A stretch of DNA of 20,492 bases, from NCBI GenBank assembly GCA_018398765.1, contig JAHBMJ010002284.1, positions 1 to 20,492 on the forward strand. Direction: 5' to 3'. Position 1 is the stretch's first letter. Each line of letters starts with the position of its first letter. The DNA comes from Chromera velia. Lineage: Eukaryota; Sar; Chromeraceae. A program made the position numbers and the translations under genes. The notes under the pieces are model-generated. The model was not told the DNA's origin. It saw only the letters and a program-made list of their open reading frames with translations, and searched no databases. Of this stretch, positions 1 to 12,000 are shown one piece after another.

Positions 1-272
1 GCAGGGAAGGTAACAGTGTCTTCCTTACAAAATCTTTCCATGCTCAGCCAGAGCACAGAAAGTCGTTGAATCTCCCGTCAGAAGAAGTACAGATCTAGCT
101 CGATACACTAATTCCCATACAGATTGAGAAAGTCGGTCAGGCAAACCACAAGACCTGCAGCCGAGGGAGGCGACTTCAAGATGGAGGACAGCGAACCTTT
201 TCTGTCCTTCAAGGCATGGCAGGACGAAAGCATGCATGCGTTCTTTCTGTCTGCCTGCATGCATGTCTTCAG
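1..272. other. Upstream segment, probably intron or 5' flank
   Basis: No convincing exon is seen. It ends in TGCATGTCTTCAG, a good acceptor for the exon at 273, so it is probably an intron of the same gene. The first bases (GCAG then GGAAG|GTAACA) could be the tail of an upstream exon, but this is too short to judge. Confidence 0.35.
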
Positions 273-732
273 GTTCTCTACGTGATGAACTCGGGGAGGA
301 GCAATAAGAAGCCTGATGCCCTCACGGGTCTCGCCAACAATGCATTTGGCGTCGGGAAGGCCGTGATTGAATTTCTCCAGCTGTACCAGATCATCGTGCC
401 GGAACACGGGTTCTTCTTCAAGTGCACTCCTGGGAGGCCCGGTCTGGCGTTCGGATGCCTTCTTCTTTTCATCAGCTTGCCCTTCAGGGCCATTGGGGGG
501 GACAATCAACTGCAGGTCGGCAGACACGGGGACCACCGGAGGAGAGAGATCGTTCATGTGGAGGATTTCAACCGCGCATTGAGTCATTAAGCTGTATGGG
601 AACTGCCGGGGTGGACTTCCTACGCAGCCAGATCACGCAGAGTGTGGCAGTACATTGGGTGTCCGTGCGTCCGTGTGTGCCCCTGCGTACGTACGTACGG
701 ACGGACGTCCGCGTGGGCGTGTGTGTGCGTGC

Positions 733-802
<70 letters not shown>

Positions 803-1915
803 ATGTGGGCGCGTGCGTGTATGTGGGCGCGTGCGTGTATGTGGGCGCGTGCGTGTGTGCGTGTGTTCTGTTGTGTCTGTGGGTATACGCCGAAATATGC
901 GAAGGGTTGGGTGTTTTTTTGTCCTTTTCTCTACGCTTGGATACCTGTGACATGCACGTGCTTGTGTAAGTCCTAGCGCCTGTGGCATGTATACATTACG
1001 CTTTCTTCCCTGATGGTTTGCAGTATTTCATCGTCGTCGGAGGGCTGACACTGGTGGTCTTCGTGGCGGCCTTGTCGGTGTTCCTGGTCATGCAGACTTT
1101 TCGGAGAAGGGATGTGACGCTGATCACTCCCATCATCCTTCTCCGTGGTTTTGTCCGGTCAGTCAGTCAGTGAGTCTTTGGTAGATTGTCCCTCGATCGA
1201 TCGCTTATTTGCAGGGTTGATGCAACTCTCTCCTTGAGGGAGCGAGGCGTTCAGAGTGGAGCAGTTGGGGGTGCACATTGGAATGGCGCCGTGTGTGTAT
1301 GCGCACGTCTTCTTCACAGATTGGCACAAGTGCATTTGTCCTGCAAGTCATACGAAGGGGGGCAGGGCTCGAGTGGAAGGCACAACGCCGAAAAGGATGC
1401 TGAAGAGTCGTGAAGTGATCAACCTTGCAATTTCTGTTCCAAATATCCTGCTGTGTGTGCACTGGTGTGAATGCAGCATTTTCATGACAACGTTTTTTGT
1501 TGGCACCATCACAGTGTATCTGTCCTTGTTCTCCTGTCCTCTGATGGAGGAGAGACTGACGGACTTTCTCTGCCTCTCGGGGGCTCACGTCTCCATGATG
1601 GTCGGTCGGTCCGGCTTTTGGTGATTTGTCTACGTCTGATTTTTCATTTGTATCTTGCGATCAAAGTGTGTACACCTGCTTTTTATCTTCCTTTCCCTTT
1701 TCCAATCCTATGCCCGCTCTGTTTTCTCCTCTCTTTTCATTGACTTCCATTGACTTCTTCCGTAGAAATGCTTCATAGTGTGTCTGGCTGTCCGTCTGCA
1801 AGTCAATTTTTCTCTCAAGCTGTCTGCCCCTTTGGCTGTGTACCCGTTTGGGTTTCTGTTTCTTTTGTGGTCGGCCTTCTTCCGGAGAGGGATTGGAGAG
1901 GGTTCGATGCCTCTG

Positions 1916-1953
<38 letters not shown>

Positions 1954-2853
1954 TTGCATTCATTCCCTTAATTGCGTTCTCTCTGTCTGTCGTCTTGAAA
2001 CAATTGATCCGATTTATGAACCTCCAATTGATTTCCTTTCCTTTGCAGGTGCTGGCCATGATTGCGCTGGCAATTGTCATCCCCTTGGGCTTGATTACCG
2101 GGTAGGCTTTTCATTCGGACTTTGGGCGAAGTACGCTGGTGAATCACCACCCTGTTTTGTCCTGACACGGTGTTGACTCGCATTCCCTCATTCACTGCCT
2201 TCTCCCTCTCTCTCTCCGCTTTTTGTTGGATTGATTGACGCACGCACAAGAACCTCTCACTCCAGGTTCAGTTTGCTGTATGCCTTCTGCCACGACCGAG
2301 TTCTCATGGATCAATGTGTGCTTGCAAGCAGACGGAAAGAAGAGTCTAAGTGAATAATGCACGTGAGTGCATTATTGAGTGGGTCGCTGCAGGCTTCTGT
2401 ACAACAAATACGACATCTTCAGTTTTGAGGGAGGGTGCATGGCGCATGGGCGTGTTGAAATTTGGTACACCTGGCTCAAAATTTGGCTGGTGGGTCGGCG
2501 AAGAGGTGAGAGGGCGTCATAAGTTTTTGTTTTCTGTGCGTCCTCTTCTCCCTTGGCTTCTTCTCACACTCTTCATTTTGTCGGCACACGCACTCATTTG
2601 TTGCTCTCTCTCTGAAGCAAAAGAAAGGAGTGAGTGACCGCCTCTTGACTGAACGATCGGAAACTGAGTCCGGAGTTCTTCAAATCTCAGATTTATTTTT
2701 CGTAGGTTCTTGCGCTTAGAAACACATTCAGCTGGATGGTTTGCATCCGTAGTGCCCTGTGGCTGTCTTTTCGTTCTCCGCTACTGTGTTTTCATTTCTC
2801 AACTTTACTGTCAGCTCGCCTGTGAATTCGAATCTTTGATTTTTCTCTCTCTT

Positions 2854-2885
<32 letters not shown>

Positions 2886-4188
2886 TTATTTTTCGCTCTT
2901 CTCCCTGCCCCCCCCCCCTTTCCTCTTCCTCTTCGATGGATGCGTGCAGTCCACTGCGTTCATCGTGATGAGCTCCTGGCCGAACACCCTCAGGGCCCTG
3001 AAGTGGTGCAACATGGTCGTCATAGCAGTCGTCTTCATCGCACACCTCCTCTCGGCCCCCTTCTACTCCGAGCAAGCCAACAGAATCCGATCGGGATTCA
3101 TGGGAGCGTGCACGGGCCTCGGAATCGTGTCTGCGTGTGAGTTGCTCAAAAGCGTTGACGCACAGAGATGCCCCTACGTTGGCCATCGATGAATCATCCT
3201 CTCATTATGTGTGTCAGCTCATCACAAAGTCCGAATGTCATGTAGCGCATGTCAAGGGGCATACCCATGAGGCCATCAATTTTTTCGCGTATTGTGTCTA
3301 CAATTTGGCGGGTCCTTGCTTCGCTCAGTCCCGTTCACTAATTTAGCTCTTCCGTTCTATGTTCCTTCGTTTGTGCCTGCCTGTAGGGGCCATGGAAGGA
3401 AACATCTTTGCCTTGGTGATCTCCCTCTGCGTGGGATTTCTTTTGGGGGCTGGGCTCGCTCTCGTTCGGAAGGGGCAACTGAAGTGAGTCAGTCAGCCTG
3501 ACAGCAAGTTACTTGGATGGGGAATGTGTCTTTTGAATCCTCTGTCTGTCTCTCCCTGCTTCTCGTTCCCTCTCTCTCTCTCTCTGTCTCTCTCTGTGTG
3601 TGTGTGTGTGTGGTGGCCGGGTGGGCGGGTGGGTGTGGGTGGGGGTGGGTGGGTGGGGGGGCGGGGGTGTCTCTGTGCCTGTGTGAGTTCATGTCCGTCT
3701 CTCAGAGCTTGTGAAACATTTTGGAAACGAGAGAGAGAAGAATGGAGGTCTGCCAGCAACAGACGCACACGAGGAAGCAAGAGGAGCCAAAGGGACAGGC
3801 GTTTTCTGACCTTTATTGGTCTGCTTTTCCTTTACTTTACTTTCCTTTCTTTTGGTGTTGCATTGTGTGTCAGCTGTGTTCCTCAATCTTCCTCTCTGAC
3901 AATTCAGTCTGTCTGCGGTCTTCGTTTTGTGTCCATCCAATCGAAGGGGACAGCACACCCTCCTTTCTTTTCTTGCCCCTTCTTCTGCTTCCGCTTCCCC
4001 CCGTCAGGCGTCTGATAAAGCTGGAGCTTCATGAAGTCGGGAAGTACTACAATGAGGAGATGCAGAGGTCAGCAGGCAGCATTAGGGTCGGGGCCCGGCT
4101 TAGCTGTGCATCTGTGTGTACATGCAGACACCTGGTGCTCCTGAAAAGATAAAAGCATGCGCAGATTTATGTACTTGCACACGAATGC

Positions 4189-4222
<34 letters not shown>

Positions 4223-4306
4223 ATTTATGTGTACTTGCACACGAATGCACATGTGTGTGTGTGTGTGTGGATTTATGTGTACTTGCACACGTATGTACAT
4301 GTGTAT

Positions 4307-4349
<43 letters not shown>

Positions 4350-4902
4350 AGTGTATGTGTATGTGTGTGTGTGCAGGAATTTGATGCTTCTTCTCCATGA
4401 AGAGTACGCAGACGCGATGGATGACGTCAGCATTAGAGGTGGGTTGCCGAGCTTTAGTTGACTTGTTGGAAAATATGGCTCTGAGCATCAACCTCGCAAG
4501 AGAATGGTGCAGGACAAGCGTTTGCTTAGAAACAGTAAACAATTGGACCCAGTGAGGAAGCCAGGCAGGCAGGCAGGCATGTATTGCACCCTTTCGAAAC
4601 TGCAATGGGTCAGTCTTTGAGGAGGTTCGGATCTCTAACTGAATTTCTTGCTTGAATTTTGTGAGGCAACAGCCCCTTACCTTCCTCTGGCTCTGTCAGG
4701 AGTTAGGGTCTTTTCTTTTTCACTCAACTGGTTTTCTGTTTTTCATACACTCACACATGTGTCGGGATGCGTGCAGGATCTTTCATTGGCCTCAGAGTCG
4801 ACGAGGATGGTCAGAGCCAAGGTGAGTGAGTTAGTGAGTGAGTGGGTGAGTGGGTGAGTGAGTGAGTGAGTGAGTAAGTGAGTGAGTGACTGAGTGCGTG
4901 TG

Positions 4903-4940
<38 letters not shown>

Positions 4941-5710
4941 GGGGGGGCGGGACTGCACTGAGGGCGGCTGCCCTTTCGTGCATGGCCCGCTGATTGATGG
5001 CAAAATCTGCCCATGCAGCTGAGAGGAAGCCACGAAAGAATAGTTGCAGTCTCTGCCCTTGTGAGGTTTTCAATGCATGGCAATGGAATCAAACAAAACC
5101 ATGAGCATCATCAGCTTTCTTCCTTTCCCCCCTTCTTCCCCTCCCTGTGTAGGTACAGCCTCCTACAGGAGAACGGGGCAGACTCCAGGAAATGCGGGGG
5201 GGGGAATGGGAGGCGCCACTCCGGGGGCGAACGTCAACAGCAGCGCCTCGAGTGCGACTGCGGCGTCGGGGATGGGGAACGAGGGGCGGCGGGAGTTCAC
5301 GCACTCACACATTCAGGTCGGGGAGGGGCAGTAAACATCTGCCTGGCCATCGAGAAGGTTAATGGTCGCTGTCTGAAGATTCAAAGCACTTAATTCTAAT
5401 TGATGATAAAGAGGAGACGAAAGGTTTCCGTAGGCGACTGAAAAACAGTTACTGACTGCACTCACCGCAATCGCTGGTCTGATCAAACGACATTTACAAG
5501 AAAAGGAGAAGGACGAGAAGATAGATGGACTGTGGGAAGATGGTGTGCGGATTGGTAGTGACTAACCATGAACACGCTCTGTCTAGTAATCATGGTCTTC
5601 CTCCCTATCCCTCACAGCAGAAGTCTTACCAAATGAATCTCTGTTTCCTTTCCTGGAACCGACTCGCGTCTCTGTTGTATGTATACACACGTGTGTGTGT
5701 GTGTGTGTGC

Positions 5711-5798
<88 letters not shown>

Positions 5799-8700
5799 GA
5801 AATGATTTTGAAAAACATTGTGTTTGAAACTGACGTGGAGTTGCTTTTTCGGTCCGTGCCCTCTTCCTTCCCCTCTCTCCCCTTTTCTTTTTTTTTTGCC
5901 CCTCCATTGGTAACAGAGGGAGGGATCGGGGGGTCTGCAGAAAGACATGCAATCAGACAGATAGACCTGGAATGAGGATGAGATCATGTATTTGTGCGGG
6001 GGAACCCACCTGACTGCACGATGAAGAGTGTGCAGAAGGAATTGATGTTTTTTTCATGGGTGTGTACATTTTGTGTGGCTACCCGTGGCGCCTCACGTTC
6101 TCGCTGAAATGATTCTGCAAAGATAAAAGACAAAAAGAGAACCCAGGTTCCACATATGCAGGGTGCCATCCATATCCAGATACATGCATGCATGCATGTT
6201 TGTCTTTTGTGTTTTTCTCGCGGTAGTTCGACGTACCTGCATCGATTTTATTTTTTTCGTCACCAATCAATCCCTCTTTCCTTGTTCTCCCTTCCTCCCT
6301 GCACCCCTGCAGGTACTTTCGGGACGAGTGGAAGGAGATGAATGACCGAGAACGCGAAATCGCAAGGGCCGTCATAAGCGAGGTTTTCTACCTCCTCTTC
6401 CAGGTTGGGGGGGACATGCACGGTGCAGAGAAGGGAGCATGAAGCATAACGAATCGGAGACACTCCGAAAAGACCTAACTCACTTCACACTTTCAGTGCC
6501 TGAGAGACACATCTCGAGTCGTGCAGTGTGGTTCGAGCCGGCGGATACTGAATGTTCACAAGCAGTGGAAAAGACCCTTTTTCCGTTTCCTCCTCATTTC
6601 TTTGCTTTCTAGCTCGCATTCATTCGTTAATTCCCCGACTGACTGCATGGATGGATGGATGCAGCACGAATCCCACCGGAGCTTTGCCTACGTCTGGTTT
6701 GCCCACGTCTCAAAGTACATGTTTGGGGACGACGTGACCTCTCACAACTACGTCAGACTGGCCCATGAGACGTCAGTGGAGCTAATGGATATCTGTTTTT
6801 CTCCAACTTGACACGCGTTATGCAGGGCCTTTTCTCGTCGTTCAATTTATCTCGGAGTCATGAACGGCACAGCTCCTCTTCACTGCATTCAGCCTTGGAC
6901 GTTACAGCAGAGCCTCTGAGCAGAAAAATGGAAGCTTCAACCAAAAAAACAACAAATCCAGCATGGGCCAGCATGGAGAGGGGCATCCAGCATGACAAAA
7001 GGGAAAGAAAGCAAAGGCATTCGGGCAGAGGAGCCGGTTGCTGTCTAGTCTCAGTCCAAGAAAGGATGTACTGCCGGTCTGACTGGCTGATTGGCTGACT
7101 GAGTGCGATGCGAATGACTGGCCTGACTGGCAGTCTGCTGAAGATTGACTGAGCGGGACGGCCTCAAGAGCAGAGTGAGATTTCTGCACTGAAATTTGTG
7201 CAATAAACAGAAAAAAGAAAAGTGTGAGCCAATGTATACTTTTGCAGGTCTACCAAGGTGGATGTGCTGTACTGCTGTTACACACTTCAGAAGGAAATTG
7301 AGACGGCCAGACAGGTAGGGGGGCGTTGCTCAAAATTGGTGGCGCAATGTGTAATTAATTTTCTACCCGTCGTCTGATCAGTAAACACTTAATTGTTTGG
7401 TCAACACGTCTTTTGACTGCATGCCGAAGAGATGTTTTTAAAGACTCTCCATGCCGAAGCTTTGTTTGTTTTTTCCTCCTGTATTCTCGGTCTTGGGGGT
7501 CTTGTATGTATCCTTTGTGCCTGCCTGCCTGCCTGCCTGCTTGTATTCGTTCGTCAGTTTGGATTTGTTTCTGGGTGTCAAAAGGGACGACCAGCACCAA
7601 TTGGCCCCTTCCTCTTTTCAGTGAGAAAAGACCTGAGCTCTGATTTTTCTTCTCGCTCACCCTCCATCCTTGTCCTTCATCTAGCTCTCTCTCTGGGTCC
7701 GCTCAGTCGTTTTTTCTTTCTTTCTGTGGCTGGACTGCTTCAACGAACCCTCTGACATGCATGCATGCAGAGTTCGTACCTCGGAGGGACACGACTCCGA
7801 AGGAAACGGGTGAACTTGGTCGATCTCTTCACTTTCAAAAAATGGGCACAGATCGCAAAACAGTCACACAAGAAAGCCCTTCAAGGTCCCTCCCTCCGCT
7901 GTTTTTCTTTTTGCTCTCTCTCTCTCTCTCTCTCTCTCTGTCTGTCTGCATTCATTTCCCTTTGCTTTCTCATTTTTGACCTCACACAACAACAAATGGA
8001 TTGCTGGCCACCCTAATCAATCATTTTCCCTCACCTTTCCATTTTGGAATACATGTTTCAGTAAATACAGCTGGTTTTCCCTCACTGTCTCTCTGGCAGA
8101 GTGTTTGTATGCATGGAAACTGTCCAACGGTAAGTAAATGTTTTGTTTGCAGGGATGGCAATTTTCTTTCGAGCGCTAGTCCAGTTCGAGCTGACTCTCA
8201 CAGCGATGACGGGCAATAGACACAAATCGCTGCCAAAAAAGAAACGGCTACGGGCCCTGATCAGGCAGTTGATGGGTCTACTTGAAACGGCTGTGAGCCA
8301 AGTTAGAACTGCTGAGGTCAGCACACATCGAAGATGACAATGAAAGACTGATCCGCAGTGCTTTCTTCCAGGATCCTCTCTAGTCCTCTCATGGCCTCTG
8401 TCGTTGTCGCTTTCATAAACCGGGAGAACGCCTCCCAAATCACAGTCTGCGTTGTCGAGTCGGTTGCTCCATGCGGAAGGAAGGAACTACCTAGCTGCCT
8501 GTTGTCGCCACTCAAGGTACCTTCCTGACTGACTCATTTGAATAACTGTGTTGCTACTGTGTGTGCGCTCCTTCCAGCCAAATACTTGAACGTCTTGTTT
8601 ATGCTCGACATCTTTGCAGAATGCATACAAAACTTTGAGGAGAAGGTTTCCGAATTCGCCGGAGGCCCAAACTTTGTATTTTACTTTTTTCAAACACGTA

Positions 8701-8983
8701 CGTATGCTTTGGATGATGATCCGATACATACACAGGTACCAACAAGCTACTGTCGCTTCCATCCCACCTCTTTTGCTTTACTCGCTCCTTCCTTCTCCGT
8801 GGCAACCGAGTTGAGTGTGCGTATTCGGTATTCCCTCTTCTCAAGCGAAGCAGCGAAGCACATTAGTGCATACTGCTGTGTGCATCTCTACTGAACTGTC
8901 AGACCATGTATTCCAGGTCTTTTCTCTTTCTTCTCCTTCGCCGTCTTCTTCTTCGTTTTCTTCTTCTTCTTCTTCTTCTTCTT

Positions 8984-9031
<48 letters not shown>

Positions 9032-9042
9032 TGTGTCTCTCT

Positions 9043-9081
<39 letters not shown>

Positions 9082-12000
9082 CATGGCGAGATCGACTTGC
9101 ACTGCTCTCTCTTTCTCTTTCTGCCTGAGGCAGGTCTACCGGGAAGACTTGACGGAGATGCAGTTGACATACGACGATGAACATGACGAGCTAACCCAGA
9201 CTCGCGCGTACATGAGTTCTTTCCACATGACGAACCACGACAACGAGTTCCAGTCAGGCCAGGACGAAGAGGGGGTTCCCTCTGCAATCGCAATTCCTCC
9301 TAGAAGAGCGATGGGGGAAGATTCGGAGACGCCAGGTTACAGACACAGAGAGAGAGACTCGGTGACTATAAGTGCCCTCAGGTCGCCACGTCCAGGACCT
9401 CCTCGATCTTCCTTAGTCTCCTCCCCTGATCAAGGCATTTTGGCAGCAATGTCTTCCCCAGTGGTTGGAGGCCCGCGTGGAAGTCTAGAGCTTCCTCGGG
9501 ACAGCAGCGCTCCTCTGGTCCGATTTCCCACGCGACCGATGCGGCTAGACAGCTGTCAGGTCATCCCCGTATCCCCGTCTCCTGTACAGTCCGCACCTCA
9601 GAGCCCGAGGAAACCCCCCCCACGAAAGCGGAAAGACACACTCGGCCAGACAGTGGCACTCGGGCAGGTCATGCTGAGAGACGAAAAGAACCAATCCGAG
9701 TCTCAACAGTGAGTCAAGAAAACGCCTTTACTGAATTACTTTCGATTCCGCATCTGTTGTTGATGATTTTTTGTTTGTTTGTTCTGTGTGAGAGCACGCA
9801 TTTATTCTTGATGATCTCCGCTCCAATGTGCCCACATCCGTTGCTTGATTTAATGTCTCTCTGTCCTCTTCATTGAACTACGCTTCACTTCAGCTAGCTG
9901 CACTCGTTGGTTCTGAATTATTCCGAGAATAGAAATAAGTGTGGTCCTTTGCGTACTTCTCTCTCTTTCAATTGAAAAGTGCATTGGTGATGATGCATGC
10001 GTGCGTGCAGAGGCGTGATTGTGAACAACAAGGAGGACAAGTTGTCGTCTGTCCGACTTCAGAAGCAGAAGGCCATCAGGTGGATCCGTGCTGGGATGAC
10101 GATCATTCTTGTCTTCGTGGCTCTCTGCCAGATTTCCATAACAATCACTGGACAACAGCAGGTGGGTAGAGAGAGTCGAGTGCAGATGATTGAGAGAATA
10201 GTTCTTCCTCTCCAAACAGATTGAATGAATCGTAGATACTGTCGGGCGCATATGACCGTCCAGTTCTACACCGAGCTTTGCATCGATTCATCGTCTTGCG
10301 TTGCCATGTGAGGCAGTTGTACCCTTTGTTTGCGACACCAGAGTGGTCGAAGAAAAACTTTCGTTTTCCTCTTCAGGCGCACAGAGGTGAATCTCCTTGG
10401 AAAACAAGCACATTTCTCGCAGATACATATGTGGTGCGACCCTCTCATCTTCCATCTTATTCAACAGTCTGCTTTTCTGCCTCTGAAAGTCTCCCCCTTC
10501 ATAGCTCTGGAAATGTTTTCCTCTGCGTGTCCCCCTTCTTATGTCTGCAGGTTAGTTATGTTGTGCGTCAAATGGATCACCTTGCAAACAACGAGATGGT
10601 GCTCTCGTCCTGGGCCTCTATCTGCACGACCCTGAACGTGGTGGCCCTGAACTCCCGATTTTATTACCTTATTTTTGGTGACGGTGCAAGCCTGTACAGG
10701 CGACGCAGACTGGGAAAAAACCTTCTGCAAGAAGACACACACGTAAGCTCCAGCCCCAACACCAAACACGCCACCTTGCAGGGCCCGGTGAATGAGAGGA
10801 TTGCAGAAGATCTCAACAGAGTCGACCAAGGCGACGGCTCGATCACACTGGACCTCGACAGAGGATACGCCATCTACACCCCTACAGTGACTCTCTACCC
10901 CCATACACTCGCAACTGACCCCGCCCCCAGCCCCCTTCTCCATCTAGTAAAGGATCCCATCGCCGGTCCACAGCTGGTGCCCATCTCTAGAGACACCAGA
11001 TGGCGCACTCATCACCCAGGAGATGCAAAGAAGGAAGCCTCTGTCAGGGCACAGAGATTCGCAGAGGAGGCAGAGGACTTCCTCAGGCAGAAAGTGGGAC
11101 CCAAACCCCCTCTAGTCACAACCCCTTCGCCTCAACCCTCATCACCCAACGGCGGATCTCCACAACCCATCCACGTCATCCCTGGCGTACAAACACCAGC
11201 AATTTTGAACCAGAGTCTCCCTAGTAACAACGAGACAGCACTTCCACACGCCTCAAACGGAGGCAACGGGAGTGTTGTCACAAAGCGTCGACGTCTGCTC
11301 TCTGACCTTTCTGAAGTGAGGACTTACTTTTACACAAACATCATAGCAGACAACCAGACGGATGGGAGCATCAGCGTGTGGACGATGAATTCCGATGGCA
11401 GCACGATGACGCAGAGTGTCTCGTCGTCGGATGTCCTAACAGCCCTGGGTAACAACGTTAACGATTTGAGGGAACTCTCCGACAGGGCAGAGGCAGCAAT
11501 AACAAGAATGTTTGAGATCGCAGTGAGCGAGAATATGTATGGGGTGGCAGACAAGTATAATGAGGACAATATGCCTGTTGTCATGTACAATTCCGATCTC
11601 TCAACCTCGCATGGGACAACAGACTATCAGGGTCTGATCAACATTTACGCCACTGCAATTCAGCAATTTTCCCCCAGTGCGTCAAATGGGGACTATTCCA
11701 GTCTCCAAAGCAACAGACACTGGCGAACCGCAGTGGACAATTGCATCGGGCCAGTGGGAGAACAGGCAGTGGATACGGTGGAGGTCTTCCTTTCTTTTGT
11801 GAAGGATAACACCACGACTGCAGGGGAGACGCTTCTGGGGATCGGCATTGCGTCAGTCACTGTCTTCTTCTTCTTCTTCTTCTTCTTCTTCTACTACTAC
11901 TACTACTACTTCTCCTTCTTCTCTTTTCTTGTCCGCTTATCCATTTATTTGTCTGTTTGTTCGTTTGCTTTGTGTGCTTCTTCCTTCCGTCCTTCTTTCC

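Larger units (their letters stand above)
273..3483 (+). other. N-terminal hydrophobic membrane block of the Tmc-like protein (exons 1-6)
   Basis: Residues are counted from the codon at 273. Exon 273-515 carries a helix [18 protein letters not shown] (about 25-42) and a hydrophobic stretch [11 protein letters not shown] (about 61-71). Exon 1024-1161 encodes a clear membrane helix ([19 protein letters not shown], about 83-101) followed by basic TFRRR. The junction of exons 1024-1161 and 2049-2101 forms a helix [18 protein letters not shown]. Exon 2393-2489 is a polar loop with a [15 protein letters not shown] segment. Exon 2950-3136 has [17 protein letters not shown] (about 199-215), and exon 3387-3483 has [18 protein letters not shown] (about 245-262). 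The end of exon 4 was set at 2489 (donor GTGGGT) because exon 5 needs phase 0; the better-looking donor at 2506 (GTGAGA) would be out of phase. Likewise 1161 was preferred over 1157 among tandem GTCAGT donors. The first hydrophobic segment is the least secure. Confidence 0.7.
4008..9708 (+). other. Cytoplasmic alpha-helical TPR-like block of the Tmc-like protein (exons 7-18)
   Basis: Exons 4008-4067 to 9130-9708 encode roughly residues 272-810. The first are helical and charged ([20 protein letters not shown]). Exon 5153-5330 is a Gly/Ala/Ser linker; it splices at a CA|GTAAAC site just before an in-frame TAA at 5332. Exons 6313-6403, 6665-6771, 7248-7314, 7771-7885, 8100-8129 and 8153-8316 give helical repeats ([54 protein letters not shown]). 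Exon 8620-8735 holds [20 protein letters not shown], the family-type Tyr/Leu/Pro-x-Ser repeat usually followed by a Tyr-x-x-Phe helix. Exon 9130-9708 begins with the acidic [18 protein letters not shown] and becomes Ser/Pro/Arg-rich, ending at a GTGAGT donor beside an in-frame TGA (9710). Exon 9130 uses a GAG acceptor rather than the nearby CAG at 9133, because only the former preserves frame. No catalytic motif is seen. Confidence 0.75.

Noticed and set aside
108-587. Minus-strand open frame opposite the first exon
   Set aside because: The plus strand has the family-like AVIEFLQ helix and good splice sites; the minus frame lacks any recognisable feature.
620-988. Long His-Thr or Cys-Val open frames over GT/CA repeats (also near 4100-4433, 4743-5092, 5583-5987, 8841-9293)
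   Set aside because: They are translations of dinucleotide repeats, open only because the repeat lacks stops.
1470-1623. Hydrophobic open stretch in intron 1162-2048 that might be a membrane exon
   Set aside because: No acceptor/donor pair in suitable phase was found, and exons 1024-1161 and 2049-2101 join in phase directly.
2257-2341. Possible exon after TCACTCCAG encoding [11 protein letters not shown]
   Set aside because: Exons 2049-2101 and 2393-2489 join in phase without it, and no donor in matching phase follows.
5332-5334. In-frame TAA that could end a first gene at 5334
   Set aside because: A GTAAAC donor two bases into the preceding codon joins in phase to 6313-6403, and the protein continues with family-like helices.
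5799-5849. Possible exon after the (GT)n tract ([17 protein letters not shown])
   Set aside because: It begins in the wrong phase for the donor at 5331, and exon 5153-5330 joins 6313-6403 perfectly without it.
8372-8515. Exon-like 144-nt segment with CTTCCAG before and AAG|GTACC after, encoding a plausible peptide in one frame
   Set aside because: In the phase set by exon 8153-8316 it meets TAG at once. Exons 8153-8316 and 8620-8735 join in phase without it and give a continuous helical repeat. At best it is a poison cassette exon.
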